Shown: in pieces, positions 8,089-16,894 of the stretch | Layout of the letters: every line of letters begins with the position of its first letter | How positions within the stretch are numbered: the first letter of the stretch is position 1 | NCBI GenBank assembly: GCA_031180665.1 | Contig: JAPSLP010000040.1 | Location: 1-41,987, forward strand | Direction: 5' to 3' | DNA length: 41,987 bases | DNA from: Cupriavidus sp. | Lineage (GTDB): Bacteria > Pseudomonadota > Gammaproteobacteria > Burkholderiales > Burkholderiaceae | Translations under genes and position numbers: made by a program | The notes under the pieces: generated by a model | Seen by the model: only the letters and a program-made list of their open reading frames with translations | Told to the model about the DNA's origin: nothing | The model's database searches: none

Positions 8089-10254
8089 TCAGCGTCCCGC
8101 CACGCCGTGCTCTTCGAGCAGCGCCATCATGCCGGCCTCGTCCAGCACCGGCACGCCCAGCTCCTGCGCCTTGGCCAGCTTGCTGCCGGCCTCCTCGCCG
8201 GCCACCACGTAGTCGGTCTTCTTCGACACCGAGCCCGCGACCTTGGCGCCGGCCGCCTCCAGCATTTCCTTGGCCTCCTCGCGCGACAGCGTCGGCAGGG
8301 TGCCGGTCAGCACGAAGGTCTTGCCCGCCAGCGGCGCGGGGGCGCGCGCGGCCGGCTCGCTCTCGGGCCAGTGCACGCCAGCTGCGCGCAGTTGCTCGAT
8401 GACCTCGACGTTGTGCGCCTCGGCAAAGAAATGCGCGATCGACTGCGCGACCACCGGTCCGACGTCGTTGACCTCCAGCAGCGCCGCTTCGTCGGCCGCC
8501 ATCAGCCCGTCGAGCTTGCCGAAATGCCGCGCCAGGTCCTTGGCGGTCGCCTCGCCGACATGGCGGATGCCCAGCGCGAAGATGAAGCGGTTCAGCGTGG
8601 TGGCGCGCGAGGCGTCGATCGCGGCCACCAGATTGCTGGCCGACTTGTCGGCCATGCGGTCCAGTGCCGCCAGCTTGGCCACGCCCAGCTTGTACAGGTC
8701 GGCCGGCGTGCGGACGATGCCCTGTTCGACCAGCTGGTCGACCACCTTCTCGCCCAGCCCTTCGATATCCATCGCGCGGCGCTGGGCGAAATGCAGCAGC
8801 GCCTGCTTGCGCTGCGCCGCGCAGATCAGCCCGCCGGTGCAGCGCGCGATCGCCTCGTCCTCGAGCCGCTCGATATGCGAGCCGCACACCGGGCACGCGG
8901 TCGGCATCGTGAAGGGCCGCGCATCGGCGGGCCGGCGCTCGGGCACCACCGCGACGACTTCCGGGATCACGTCGCCGGCGCGGCGCACGATCACGGTGTC
9001 GCCGATATGCACGTCCTTGCGGCGGATCTCGTCCTCGTTGTGCAGCGTGGCATTGGTCACCGTGACGCCGCCGACAAACACCGGCGCCAGCCGCGCCACC
9101 GGCGTGATCGCGCCGGTGCGGCCGACCTGGACCTCGATGTCCTCGACCACGGTGGTCATTTCCTGCGCCGGAAACTTGTGCGCCAGCGCGAAGCGCGGCG
9201 CGCGCGAGACGAAGCCCAGGCGTTCCTGCTCCTCGACCGCATTGACCTTGTAGACCACGCCGTCGATGTCATAGGGCAGGCTGTCGCGCTTCGTGCCGAT
9301 GCGGCGGTAGAAGCCGAGCAGCCCCTGCGCCCCCTTGACGACGTCGCGCTCGGCGCAGACCGGCAGGCCGAGCGCGGCGAAGCGCTCGAGCAGCGCATCG
9401 TGGGTGGGCGGGCGCGGCTCGCCGTCCAGCTCGCCCAGCCCATAGGCAAAGAACGACAACGGACGGCGCGCAGTGATGCGCGGATCGAGCTGGCGCAGGC
9501 TGCCGGCCGCGGCATTGCGCGGATTGACGAAGGTCTTCTCGCCGGCCTCGGCCTGGCGCGCGTTGAGCCGGTCGAAATCGCGCCGGTACATGAAGACCTC
9601 GCCGCGCACTTCGATCACCGCGGGGGCGCCGGCCTTGAGCTTGAGCGGAATCGCCTTGATCGTGCGCACATTGGCGGTCACGTCCTCGCCGGTCTCGCCA
9701 TCGCCGCGCGTGGCGGCCTGCACCAGCCGGCCGTTCTCGTAGCGCAGCGACATCGCCAGCCCGTCGAATTTCAACTCGCAGGCGTATTCGACCGCATCGG
9801 CGGACGAAAACAGATCGGCGGTGCCCTCGGGGGCCACCGTGCGGCCCAGGCCCTGCGCGCAGCGGCGATCGAAACCGATCACGTCGTCGTCATCGAACGC
9901 ATTGCTCAGCGACAGCATCGGCAGCCGATGCCGCACCGTCGCGAACGCCGTCAGCGGCTGGCCGCCGACGCGCTGGGTCGGCGATTCGGGCGTCAGCAGT
10001 TCGGGATGCTCGGCCTCGAGCGCCTGCAGTTCACGAAACAACGCGTCGTACTCGGCGTCCGGAATGCTGGGCGCGTCGAGCACGTAATACTGGTAGTTGT
10101 GGTGCTCGATCTGCTCGCGCAGCCAGTCGGCGCGCGCGGCAGGGGCATCGGGCTTGTCGGCGGAATTATCCGGCCGCGTGGCGTCGGCCGCGTCGGCCGC
10201 GGCGGTACGCGGCGCGTCGGCCGCAGTGGGAGCGCCGTGTTTCTTTGCTGGCAT
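8089..10254 (-). CDS. ligA: NAD-dependent DNA ligase
   Basis: Seals nicks at Okazaki fragment junctions and in repair using NAD+. The 721 aa include a ~45-aa Ala/Asp-rich N-terminal extension absent from E. coli LigA (671 aa). Then come the Ia domain (HHNYQYYVLDAPSIPDAEYD), the adenylation domain with nucleotidyl lysine K162 in ELKFDGLA, an OB fold, a four-cysteine zinc finger (CPVC...CTGGLIC, roughly residues 453-476), helix-hairpin-helix repeats and a C-terminal BRCT domain (KTFVLTGTLPTLSREEA). The start at MPAKKHGAP has no strong Shine-Dalgarno; a start closer to ADWLREQIEHH is possible. It is 69 bp downstream of the zipA-like gene, a ligA-zipA pairing also seen in Enterobacteria. Confidence 0.97.
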   Translation of the reverse strand: MPAKKHGAPTAADAPRTAAADAADATRPDNSADKPDAPAARADWLREQIEHHNYQYYVLDAPSIPDAEYDALFRELQALEAEHPELLTPESPTQRVGGQPLTAFATVRHRLPMLSLSNAFDDDDVIGFDRRCAQGLGRTVAPEGTADLFSSADAVEYACELKFDGLAMSLRYENGRLVQAATRGDGETGEDVTANVRTIKAIPLKLKAGAPAVIEVRGEVFMYRRDFDRLNARQAEAGEKTFVNPRNAAAGSLRQLDPRITARRPLSFFAYGLGELDGEPRPPTHDALLERFAALGLPVCAERDVVKGAQGLLGFYRRIGTKRDSLPYDIDGVVYKVNAVEEQERLGFVSRAPRFALAHKFPAQEMTTVVEDIEVQVGRTGAITPVARLAPVFVGGVTVTNATLHNEDEIRRKDVHIGDTVIVRRAGDVIPEVVAVVPERRPADARPFTMPTACPVCGSHIERLEDEAIARCTGGLICAAQRKQALLHFAQRRAMDIEGLGEKVVDQLVEQGIVRTPADLYKLGVAKLAALDRMADKSASNLVAAIDASRATTLNRFIFALGIRHVGEATAKDLARHFGKLDGLMAADEAALLEVNDVGPVVAQSIAHFFAEAHNVEVIEQLRAAGVHWPESEPAARAPAPLAGKTFVLTGTLPTLSREEAKEMLEAAGAKVAGSVSKKTDYVVAGEEAGSKLAKAQELGVPVLDEAGMMALLEEHGVAGR

Positions 10255-10323
10255 GGGAGCGTGACGGTACGAAAAAGCAGGCGGCGAAAAGGCGGACGGC
10301 GGGAAACGATGCGCGTCCGCGCC

Positions 10324-11709
10324 TCAGCTGCTGAACAGCCGCAATGCCACCGGCGATCCGGCCGGCATGCCGCGCGTCTCGAGCTTGTCGTAGAGCGCCT
10401 GCAGCTGCTGGAAGATGGCGACGAAGGACGTCTCGGTCAGCGGCCGATGATTGTCGTCGACCAGTCTCGCGCCCATCCGCTGCGCCAGGCTGTCGCCGTA
10501 CTCGCACATGGTCTTCAGCGGCTTGACCGCCTGGGAAGCCTGCGGCACGTCGAGCAGCAGCGTGATCTGGCTGCCCGCCTTGACGGTCAGGTCGTCGCGC
10601 AGGAAGTTGGTATCGCCGAACTGCAGCGTAAACAGCGCCCGCTGGATGCCGTCGGGGCCGGCCTGGTAGCGGGTGAAGCGGGTGCCGTCGCGCGACAGCA
10701 CCAGGCCGTCCTGGGTGGCGACGTTCTGCACATAGGCGGCCGACCACGGCGCGCCGTCGGAAACCACGTTGACGCCCAGCTGAACGTCGCAGGCCGCGGC
10801 AAAGCCGTCGAGTTCGCGCGCATTGGCGACGGTCTCGCTCATGTCGGGCAACTCCGCCGACGCGTCGAGCGATTCGGCCAGCGCCTCGACCGCGTTGACG
10901 AACTCGGAGAACTCCAGCGCGTTCAGCGGGCCGCCGCGATTGGCCAGCTGCACCGCGACCTGCAGATCCTCGTATTGATGGCCGGCGGTCACCGGCTCCC
11001 AGGCGTTGGCCGGCTCGTACAGGCCCTCGATGTGGACCTGCTTGGTGCCGGCCCGACGCAGGCGCCCGGTCAGCGGCAGGATGCGGTCGCCGGAGGCCTT
11101 GCGTTCCAGGTGCAGCGGCACGATGCAGTCGATCAGCGGATCGATCACGGCGGGCCTGGGCTGGCCGTCGGCCACGATGGGTTCGGCCACCGGTTCGGAC
11201 TGCGGCGCGGCTGTCGGGGCTACCGCCGCAGCGGACGCCTGCGCCGAAGCCGGTGCGGACGCCTCGCCGGCGGCAGCATGCGCGTCGCGCTCGTTCTGCG
11301 CGGCGTTCTGCGCGGCGTTCTGCGGAGCCTGCGTGCGGGGGGACGGCGCGCTGCGCGCGATACCGTCGGCGACCTCTTCGGCCAGCAGCTCGTCGGCATC
11401 GGCACTGCCGGACACCAGCGGGGATGCCGCCTGCGCGGCCTGCGCCGCCTGGGCGTCGTCATCGAGCGGCGGCACCGCCAGCGTCGGCTCCTTGCGCTGG
11501 ATCGTTTCGGGACGCGGCGGCTCGTGCAGCTTGGCGCTGACCTCGGGCTTGATTTCCTCGCCCACCACCGGCTCGCGCATCGGCGGCAGGTCGTCCTCGG
11601 GTTGCAGCGCGCGCGGCCGGCGCGACTTGCGGATCTGCCATTGGTTGTAGGCCACCACCAGCAGCAGCAGCACGATGCCGGCGACGACCAGCGCGGTTTG
11701 CAGATCCAT
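10324..11709 (-). CDS. zipA: ZipA-like FtsZ-binding cell division protein
   Basis: Predicted membrane anchor for FtsZ at the division septum. The 461-aa product has the ZipA plan: a short N-terminal segment with one transmembrane helix (about residues 5-22, ALVVAGIVLLLLVVAYNQW), a basic patch (RKSRRPR), a long Pro/Ala/Glu linker, and a globular C-terminal domain from about residue 310 resembling the ZipA FtsZ-binding domain. It is longer than E. coli ZipA (328 aa). The linker has a short 12-bp tandem repeat giving QNAAQNAAQN. The start ATG is preceded by GGAGG. It lies between smc (73 bp upstream) and ligA, which supports the call. Similarity to true ZipA in betaproteobacteria is weak, so the name is tentative. 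Confidence 0.8.
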   Translation of the reverse strand: MDLQTALVVAGIVLLLLVVAYNQWQIRKSRRPRALQPEDDLPPMREPVVGEEIKPEVSAKLHEPPRPETIQRKEPTLAVPPLDDDAQAAQAAQAASPLVSGSADADELLAEEVADGIARSAPSPRTQAPQNAAQNAAQNERDAHAAAGEASAPASAQASAAAVAPTAAPQSEPVAEPIVADGQPRPAVIDPLIDCIVPLHLERKASGDRILPLTGRLRRAGTKQVHIEGLYEPANAWEPVTAGHQYEDLQVAVQLANRGGPLNALEFSEFVNAVEALAESLDASAELPDMSETVANARELDGFAAACDVQLGVNVVSDGAPWSAAYVQNVATQDGLVLSRDGTRFTRYQAGPDGIQRALFTLQFGDTNFLRDDLTVKAGSQITLLLDVPQASQAVKPLKTMCEYGDSLAQRMGARLVDDNHRPLTETSFVAIFQQLQALYDKLETRGMPAGSPVALRLFSS

Positions 11710-11782
11710 CACGCGCGCCCTCCACGGTTCAGTGCAATCGTCAGCCCGTCCGCGAGCCCATGCGTCGATCGAAGCAATCCGG

Positions 11783-14700
11783 TCATGCCGCCTCCGCCAT
11801 CGAAACGGCCGCGTCCATGTCAACGGCGACGATCCGCGACACGCCCTGCTCCTGCATCGTGACGCCGATCAGCTGGTGCGCCATTTCCATTGCGATCTTG
11901 TTGTGTGAGATGAAGACGAACTGCGTCTTGTCGGACATGCGCGCGACCATATTGGCGTAGCGCTCGGTATTGGCGTCGTCCAGCGGCGCGTCGACCTCGT
12001 CCAGCAGACAGAACGGTGCCGGATTCAGCTGGAACATCGCGAACACCAGTGCGATCGCGGTCAGCGCCTTCTCGCCGCCCGACAGCAGATGGATGGTCGA
12101 GTTCTTCTTGCCCGGGGGCTGCGCCATCACCTGCACGCCGGCATCGAGGATTTCCTCGCCGGTCATGATCAGCTTGGCCTGGCCGCCGCCGAACAGCTGT
12201 GGGAACAGCTCGCCGAAATGATGATTGACCTGGTCGAAGGTGCCCTGCAGCAGCGCGCGCGTTTCCTGGTCGATCTTGTGGATCGCGTCTTCCAGCGTCT
12301 GGATCGCGTCGTTCAGGTCGGCCGACTGCGCATCGAGGAAGGTCTTGCGCTCGCGCGCGGCCGCCAGTTCCTCCAGCGCGGCCATGTTGACCGGGCCGAG
12401 CGCGTTGATGGCGTTGTTGATGCGCGTGACTTCGCCCTGCAGATACGAGGGCTTCATGTCGCCGCTGAGCTTGCCGACCAGCGCGGCCTCGTCGACCTCG
12501 GCGGCGGCCAGCTGCTCGGCGAACTGCTCCTGCGCCAGGCGCGCGGCCTGCTCCTTGAGCTGCAGCTCGGTGATGCGGTCGCGCAGCGGCTGCAGGCTGC
12601 GCTCGGCGGCCAGGCGCTGCTCGTCGAACTGACGCAGCTGCGCCGACAGCGCGTCGAGCTCGATGCGGGCCGCCGCCAGCTTCTGCTCGCGTTCGGCGCG
12701 CAGCTCGAGCGCTTCCTGCAGGCCGGTGTGCGCGGTCTGCTCGTTGATGGTTTCCAGCTCGGCGCGCGCATTCTCCAGCGATTCGGCGATGCGCTCGCTC
12801 TGGTCGCCCGCGACCTGGATATTGCGGCGCAGCTCGTCGATGCGGGTCGCCAGATTGCGCTCGGCGAACACCGCCTCCTGCGCGGCGCGTTCCAGATCGC
12901 GCAACTGCTGGCGCGCCTCCGACAGCTTGCCGTCCAGCGCTTCGTAGGCCATCTGATGGTCTTCGTGCGCGGCCTGCATCTCGGCCAGCTCGGTATCGTG
13001 CCGCTCGAAGTTGGCCTCCGATTCGGCTTTCAGTGCACGCTGCTCGTCGATCTGCGCGGCGATTTCCTCCAGCTCCTCGCGGATCTGGCCGCTGCGCGCG
13101 GCGTAGCGCTCCATCGCCTGCGACAGCTTGAGCACGTCCATCTGCAGCCCGTGGACGCGCCGCGTGACGCGCTCGCTGTCGGCGCGCGCTTCCACCAGCT
13201 TGCGGCTGCCCTCGGTATAGGCGACTTCGGCGCGCACCGCCTGCGCCTTGGCCTCGTCCGCCAGCAGCGTCTGCGCGCGGGCCTGCTTCTGCAGATTCTC
13301 GATTTCCTGCTCGCGCGCCAGCATGCCGGCCTGCTCCGAGTCGGCGGCATACAGATGCACCGAGCTGCGGCCGACCAGATGGCCCTCGGCGACGACGAAG
13401 GTCGCGCCCTCGGGCAGGTTCGCGCGTGCGGCCAGCGCCTGCTCCATGTCGTCGGCGGTGTAGACGTCGGCCAGCCAGTCCTGCATCACCGCGCGGATGC
13501 CCGGCTCGGTGATCTGCAGCAGCGACATCAGCGGCCGCAGTCCGGCCGGCGCTTCACCCGGGCGTGCCGCAGGGGGCGGCGCGTAGAAGGCGAGCTTGGC
13601 CGGCGGCGCGTCGGTCAGCAGGCCCTTGATCGAATCGAGGTTCGAGACTTCCAGCGCGGCCAGCTTTTCGCGCAGCACCGACTCGAGCGCATTTTCCCAG
13701 CCCGGTTCGATATGGATCTTCTTCCACAGGCGCGGCAGCTCGTCCAGGCCGTGCCTGGCCAGCCAGGGCTGGACCTTGCCTTCGCTCTGCACGCTCTGCT
13801 GCAACTGCCGCAGCGCGGCCAGCCGCGCTTCCAGCGCCGCGATGGCGCCGGCCTCGCGCTGCACACGCTCCTGCGCGCCGCGGCGCTCGCCATCCAGACG
13901 CGGCAGATTGTCCTCGGCCTCGGCCAGCGCGGCCTGGGCGTCTTCGAGCATCGCCTCGTGTTCGGCGAGCTCGGCGCGCAATTCCTCGAGCCGTACGTCG
14001 TCGGGCCGGTCCAGGCCCTTTTCCTCGCTGGACAGGCGTTCGCGGCGCTGCTCCAGCTGCAGCAGCAGCTGATCGGCGTTGCGCTGATGCGCCGCCTCGA
14101 GCTTGAGCGCCTGCTCGGCTTGCATGATGCCGGTGCGCTGCTCGTTCAGCAGGGCCTGCGCGTCGCGCCATTGCGCCTCCAGCGTCGGCAGCGCCTCGCT
14201 CTGCTGCTCGACCGCCTGCTGCGCCTCGATGGTGCGGCCCTCGGCCAGCGCCAGTTCCTCTTCGGCCTGCTCGAGTTCGTCGCTCGCCTGCTGCGCCTTG
14301 GCCTGCCACTGCTCGCGCTGCGCGGTCAGCGCCGCGATCTGGGCCTGCACGCGGTTGCGCGATTCGACCACATAGCGGATCTCGGCCTCGAGCTTGCTGA
14401 CCTCGGTGTTCGCCTCGTAGAGCGCACCCTGCGCGGCGTGCATGCCGTCGGAAGCGGCGTAGTGCGCCGCGCGCAGCGTTTCGAGCTCCGCCTCGACGTG
14501 ACGCAGCTGCGCGGTCTGCGCTTCCAGGTCGATCTGGGCCTGTTCGATCGCGCGCTGATGGCGTTCCTGCTCGGCCAGCGCCTCGCGCTTGCGCAGCAGC
14601 CACAGCAGATGCTGTTTCTCCTCGCCCTCGGCCTGCAGCGCCTTGAAGCGCTGCGCGACCTCGGCCTGGCCCTCGAGCTTGTCGAGGTTGGCCGAGAGCT

Positions 14701-15298
14701 CGCGCAGGATGTCCTCGACCCGGGTCAGGTTCTCGCGCGTGTCCGACAGGCGGTTCTCGGTCTCGCGGCGGCGCTCCTTGTACTTGGACACACCGGCCGC
14801 TTCCTCGAGGAAGATGCGCATGTCGTCGGGCTTGGCCTCGATGATCCGCGAGATCATGCCCTGGCCGATGATCGCGTAGGCGCGCGGCCCCAGGCCCGTG
14901 CCCAGGAAGATGTCCTGGATGTCGCGCCGGCGCACCGGCTGGTTGTTGATGTAATAGGACGAGGTGCCGTCGCGCGTCAGCACGCGCTTGACGGCGATCT
15001 CGGCGTACTGGCTCCACTGCCCGGCGGCGCGGCCTTCCGCGTTGTCGAACACCAGCTCGACGCTGGCCCGCCCGGCCGGCTTGCGCGCGGTGGAACCGTT
15101 GAAGATGACGTCCTGCATCGATTCGCCGCGCAGCTCGGAAGCGCGCGACTCGCCCAGCACCCAGCGCACCGCATCGATGATGTTGGACTTGCCGCAGCCG
15201 TTGGGACCGACGATGCCGACCAGTTGGCCCGGCACTTGGAAATTGGTGGGATCGACAAAGGACTTGAAGCCCGCCAGCTTGATCGAGGACAGTCGCAC
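11783..15298 (-). CDS. smc: chromosome segregation protein SMC
   Basis: ATPase of the SMC-ScpAB condensin, which organises and segregates the chromosome. The 1171 aa show the full architecture: N-terminal head with Walker A GPNGCGKS (31-38), a long coiled coil, a hinge near residues 510-640, a second coiled coil, and a C-terminal head with signature LSGGEKALTA (about 1071) and Walker B FCLLDEVDAPLDD (about 1097). The start is GTG (15298-15296), reading VRLSSIKLAGFKSF, the conserved N-terminus of Burkholderiales SMC; no good Shine-Dalgarno precedes it. A candidate extended -10 lies 145 bp upstream. smc-zipA-ligA is probably one transcript. Confidence 0.97.
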   Translation of the reverse strand: MRLSSIKLAGFKSFVDPTNFQVPGQLVGIVGPNGCGKSNIIDAVRWVLGESRASELRGESMQDVIFNGSTARKPAGRASVELVFDNAEGRAAGQWSQYAEIAVKRVLTRDGTSSYYINNQPVRRRDIQDIFLGTGLGPRAYAIIGQGMISRIIEAKPDDMRIFLEEAAGVSKYKERRRETENRLSDTRENLTRVEDILRELSANLDKLEGQAEVAQRFKALQAEGEEKQHLLWLLRKREALAEQERHQRAIEQAQIDLEAQTAQLRHVEAELETLRAAHYAASDGMHAAQGALYEANTEVSKLEAEIRYVVESRNRVQAQIAALTAQREQWQAKAQQASDELEQAEEELALAEGRTIEAQQAVEQQSEALPTLEAQWRDAQALLNEQRTGIMQAEQALKLEAAHQRNADQLLLQLEQRRERLSSEEKGLDRPDDVRLEELRAELAEHEAMLEDAQAALAEAEDNLPRLDGERRGAQERVQREAGAIAALEARLAALRQLQQSVQSEGKVQPWLARHGLDELPRLWKKIHIEPGWENALESVLREKLAALEVSNLDSIKGLLTDAPPAKLAFYAPPPAARPGEAPAGLRPLMSLLQITEPGIRAVMQDWLADVYTADDMEQALAARANLPEGATFVVAEGHLVGRSSVHLYAADSEQAGMLAREQEIENLQKQARAQTLLADEAKAQAVRAEVAYTEGSRKLVEARADSERVTRRVHGLQMDVLKLSQAMERYAARSGQIREELEEIAAQIDEQRALKAESEANFERHDTELAEMQAAHEDHQMAYEALDGKLSEARQQLRDLERAAQEAVFAERNLATRIDELRRNIQVAGDQSERIAESLENARAELETINEQTAHTGLQEALELRAEREQKLAAARIELDALSAQLRQFDEQRLAAERSLQPLRDRITELQLKEQAARLAQEQFAEQLAAAEVDEAALVGKLSGDMKPSYLQGEVTRINNAINALGPVNMAALEELAAARERKTFLDAQSADLNDAIQTLEDAIHKIDQETRALLQGTFDQVNHHFGELFPQLFGGGQAKLIMTGEEILDAGVQVMAQPPGKKNSTIHLLSGGEKALTAIALVFAMFQLNPAPFCLLDEVDAPLDDANTERYANMVARMSDKTQFVFISHNKIAMEMAHQLIGVTMQEQGVSRIVAVDMDAAVSMAEAA

Positions 15299-15442
15299 GG
15301 TTGGTCGTGAATTGGTCTGAATCCGTGGTGAGGCACGCCCGCGAGCGGCACCCAGAAAGGCCGGACAGCCTGCGCGACGCCCTGTGCGGACGTGCCGCCC
15401 GCACCGCATTCGTCGCGCACTTGTGCCCGAAAATTGGCGCTA

Positions 15443-15451
15443 ATCATACCA
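15443..15451 (-). promoter_or_regulatory. candidate extended -10 promoter of smc
   Basis: On the minus strand TGGTATGAT forms an extended -10 (TG-N-TATGAT) with a poor -35. The predicted leader is about 138 nt. Confidence 0.45.
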
Positions 15452-15532
15452 TCGGAGTGACGCCGTCCAGCCGGATTTACCGGCAGTTACGGGGTCGTTG
15501 CCGCCTCATCCGGGCGGCATGCCGGCGGCACC

Positions 15533-15551
15533 CCGGGCCGCACCGGCCCGG
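15533..15551. terminator. hairpin downstream of the EamA transporter gene
   Basis: CCGGGCCG (15533-15540), loop CAC, CGGCCCGG (15544-15551): an 8-bp perfect stem about 43 bases beyond the minus-strand stop at 15594. There is no T-run, so terminator function is uncertain. Confidence 0.35.
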
Positions 15552-15593
15552 TCTTGCGGCGACCCCGGCGGCACACCGGCCGGCGCGCCGAGC

Positions 15594-16586
15594 CTACTGC
15601 CCCTGCAGGCCCGTACAGCCGGCGCCGTCGGACGCGGGCGCCCGTGTCCGCCCGCTGCCGCGATGCACCAGACCGGACAGCGCCCCGGCCGCCACGATGC
15701 ACAGTCCGCCCGCTGCCTCCTTCCAGCTCAGCGTCTCGGTCGCCAGCCACCACGAGGACACCGCCGCGACCACGATCTCGAACAGCATCAGCAGCGAGAC
15801 GCGGTTGGCAGGCAGATGCTGCAGCCCGTACTGGACGATGGCATTGCCGACCACCAGCGTCGCCGCCAGGCCGAGCACCAGCAGCGGGGCCGCCACGCGG
15901 GCCTGCGGGGCGATCGCCACCGCGCCGGCGTCCAGCCACAGCGCCGCGACGCCGCCGACCACGGTGCCGCCGCCGAACACCATCAGCGTGCGCAGCCGCG
16001 CGTCCATCTCGGGAAAGCGCTGGCCGGCACGGCGCGACAGCACGTTGTTGAACGCGAAGGCGATGCCGGCGGCGAGGCCCGCCCATTCGGCGGCATCGCC
16101 CGGCAACGGTAAGCCGACTTCGGGCGTCCACAGCATCAGCCCGGCGCCGAACATCGCCAGCGCGACCAGTATCAGCCCCGCCGTCGAGACCCGCTCGCCC
16201 AGCAGTAGCCGCGCGACCAGCACGGTCCACACCGGGGTCAGATAGAACAGCAGCAGGACCCGCATCACGTGGCCGTGAACACTGCCCCAGACGAAGCCCG
16301 CATTGGTGATGCCGGCCGCCAGCGCGATCGCGACGAACAGCCACGAACGGCGCAGGCCCCGCAATTGCCGCCGCAGCACCAGCAGCGCCAGCACGGCGGC
16401 GACCGCGCTGACCACCGCCGCCGCCTTCATGCCGCCCAGGCCCCAGGCGGCCAGCAATCGATACGGATACCAGGCGATGCCCCACACCGAGGCGCCGAGC
16501 AGGATCGACAGGGAAGCCTTGAAGGCATCGGCGTGGGCGTCGGCATGGGAGGCGCCGGGCCGCACGTTGGCGTTGGAATGGCTCAT
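15594..16586 (-). CDS. EamA/DMT-family transporter
   Basis: Inner-membrane transporter of the drug/metabolite superfamily; substrate unknown. The 330 aa show about ten hydrophobic helices arranged as two EamA halves (first FKASLSILLGASVWGIAWYP, second AAEWAGLAAGIAFAFNN), with the typical conserved Pro/Trp stretch LLFYLTPVWTVLVARLLLGE at the end of the first half. The His/Asp-rich N-terminus (SHADAHADAF) may be cytoplasmic. It stands alone, divergent from dapC across 308 bp, with smc upstream in the opposite sense of the sequence but on the same strand. Confidence 0.9.
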   Translation of the reverse strand: MSHSNANVRPGASHADAHADAFKASLSILLGASVWGIAWYPYRLLAAWGLGGMKAAAVVSAVAAVLALLVLRRQLRGLRRSWLFVAIALAAGITNAGFVWGSVHGHVMRVLLLFYLTPVWTVLVARLLLGERVSTAGLILVALAMFGAGLMLWTPEVGLPLPGDAAEWAGLAAGIAFAFNNVLSRRAGQRFPEMDARLRTLMVFGGGTVVGGVAALWLDAGAVAIAPQARVAAPLLVLGLAATLVVGNAIVQYGLQHLPANRVSLLMLFEIVVAAVSSWWLATETLSWKEAAGGLCIVAAGALSGLVHRGSGRTRAPASDGAGCTGLQGQ

Positions 16587-16664
16587 GGAGTGGAAACACT
16601 GGCAGACGGCACCCGGGAACCGGTGCCTGACAAGTATCTGGATGATATGGGTGCCCGACCGCGG

Positions 16665-16760
16665 CCCGCTAAGCCAGCTAAGCCAGCTAAGCCAGCTAAG
16701 CCAGCTAAGCCCGCTAAGCCAACTAAGCCCGCTAAGCCCGTCAAGCCCGTCAAGCCCGTT
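16665..16760. repeat. 9-bp tandem repeat (minisatellite) upstream of dapC
   Basis: Ten complete copies of a 9-base unit plus a partial one. Unit 1 is CCCGCTAAG, units 2-5 are exact CCAGCTAAG, units 6-8 alternate CCCGCTAAG and CCAACTAAG, units 9-10 are CCCGTCAAG. One plus-strand frame would read Lys-Pro-Ala repeats, but no credible gene contains it. The rest of the 308-bp gap is GC-rich, with GGGCCGAATGGGCC-like near-repeats at 16776-16796. Confidence 0.9.
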
Positions 16761-16859
16761 GGCCCAGATCGGGCTGAATGGGCCGAATGGGCCCGATGTA
16801 GCCGGACCGGGCCGGAACGCGCGCGGCCCGCCGGTCCCTCGGCGCGGCGCCTCGTCCCT

Positions 16860-16865
16860 TATAAT
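16860..16865 (+). promoter_or_regulatory. -10 box of the dapC promoter
   Basis: A perfect TATAAT, 29 bp upstream of the dapC ATG, with a poor -35 (CCTCGG). The predicted transcript starts near 16872, giving a leader of about 23 nt without a clear Shine-Dalgarno. Confidence 0.55.
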
Positions 16866-16894
16866 GCTGCGTTTCGACAGGCCTTCGACCCATC

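Noticed and set aside
7594..11862. Very long open frame antisense to ligA and the zipA-like gene (and similar antisense frames at 1735-4029, 12089-15310 and 27700-30066)
   Set aside because: They mirror highly conserved genes on the other strand; their Arg/Gln/His/Leu-rich products show no domain. Long antisense frames are expected at this GC content.
16665..16760. Possible CRISPR array
   Set aside because: Units are 9 bp and contiguous, with no spacers and no cas genes.
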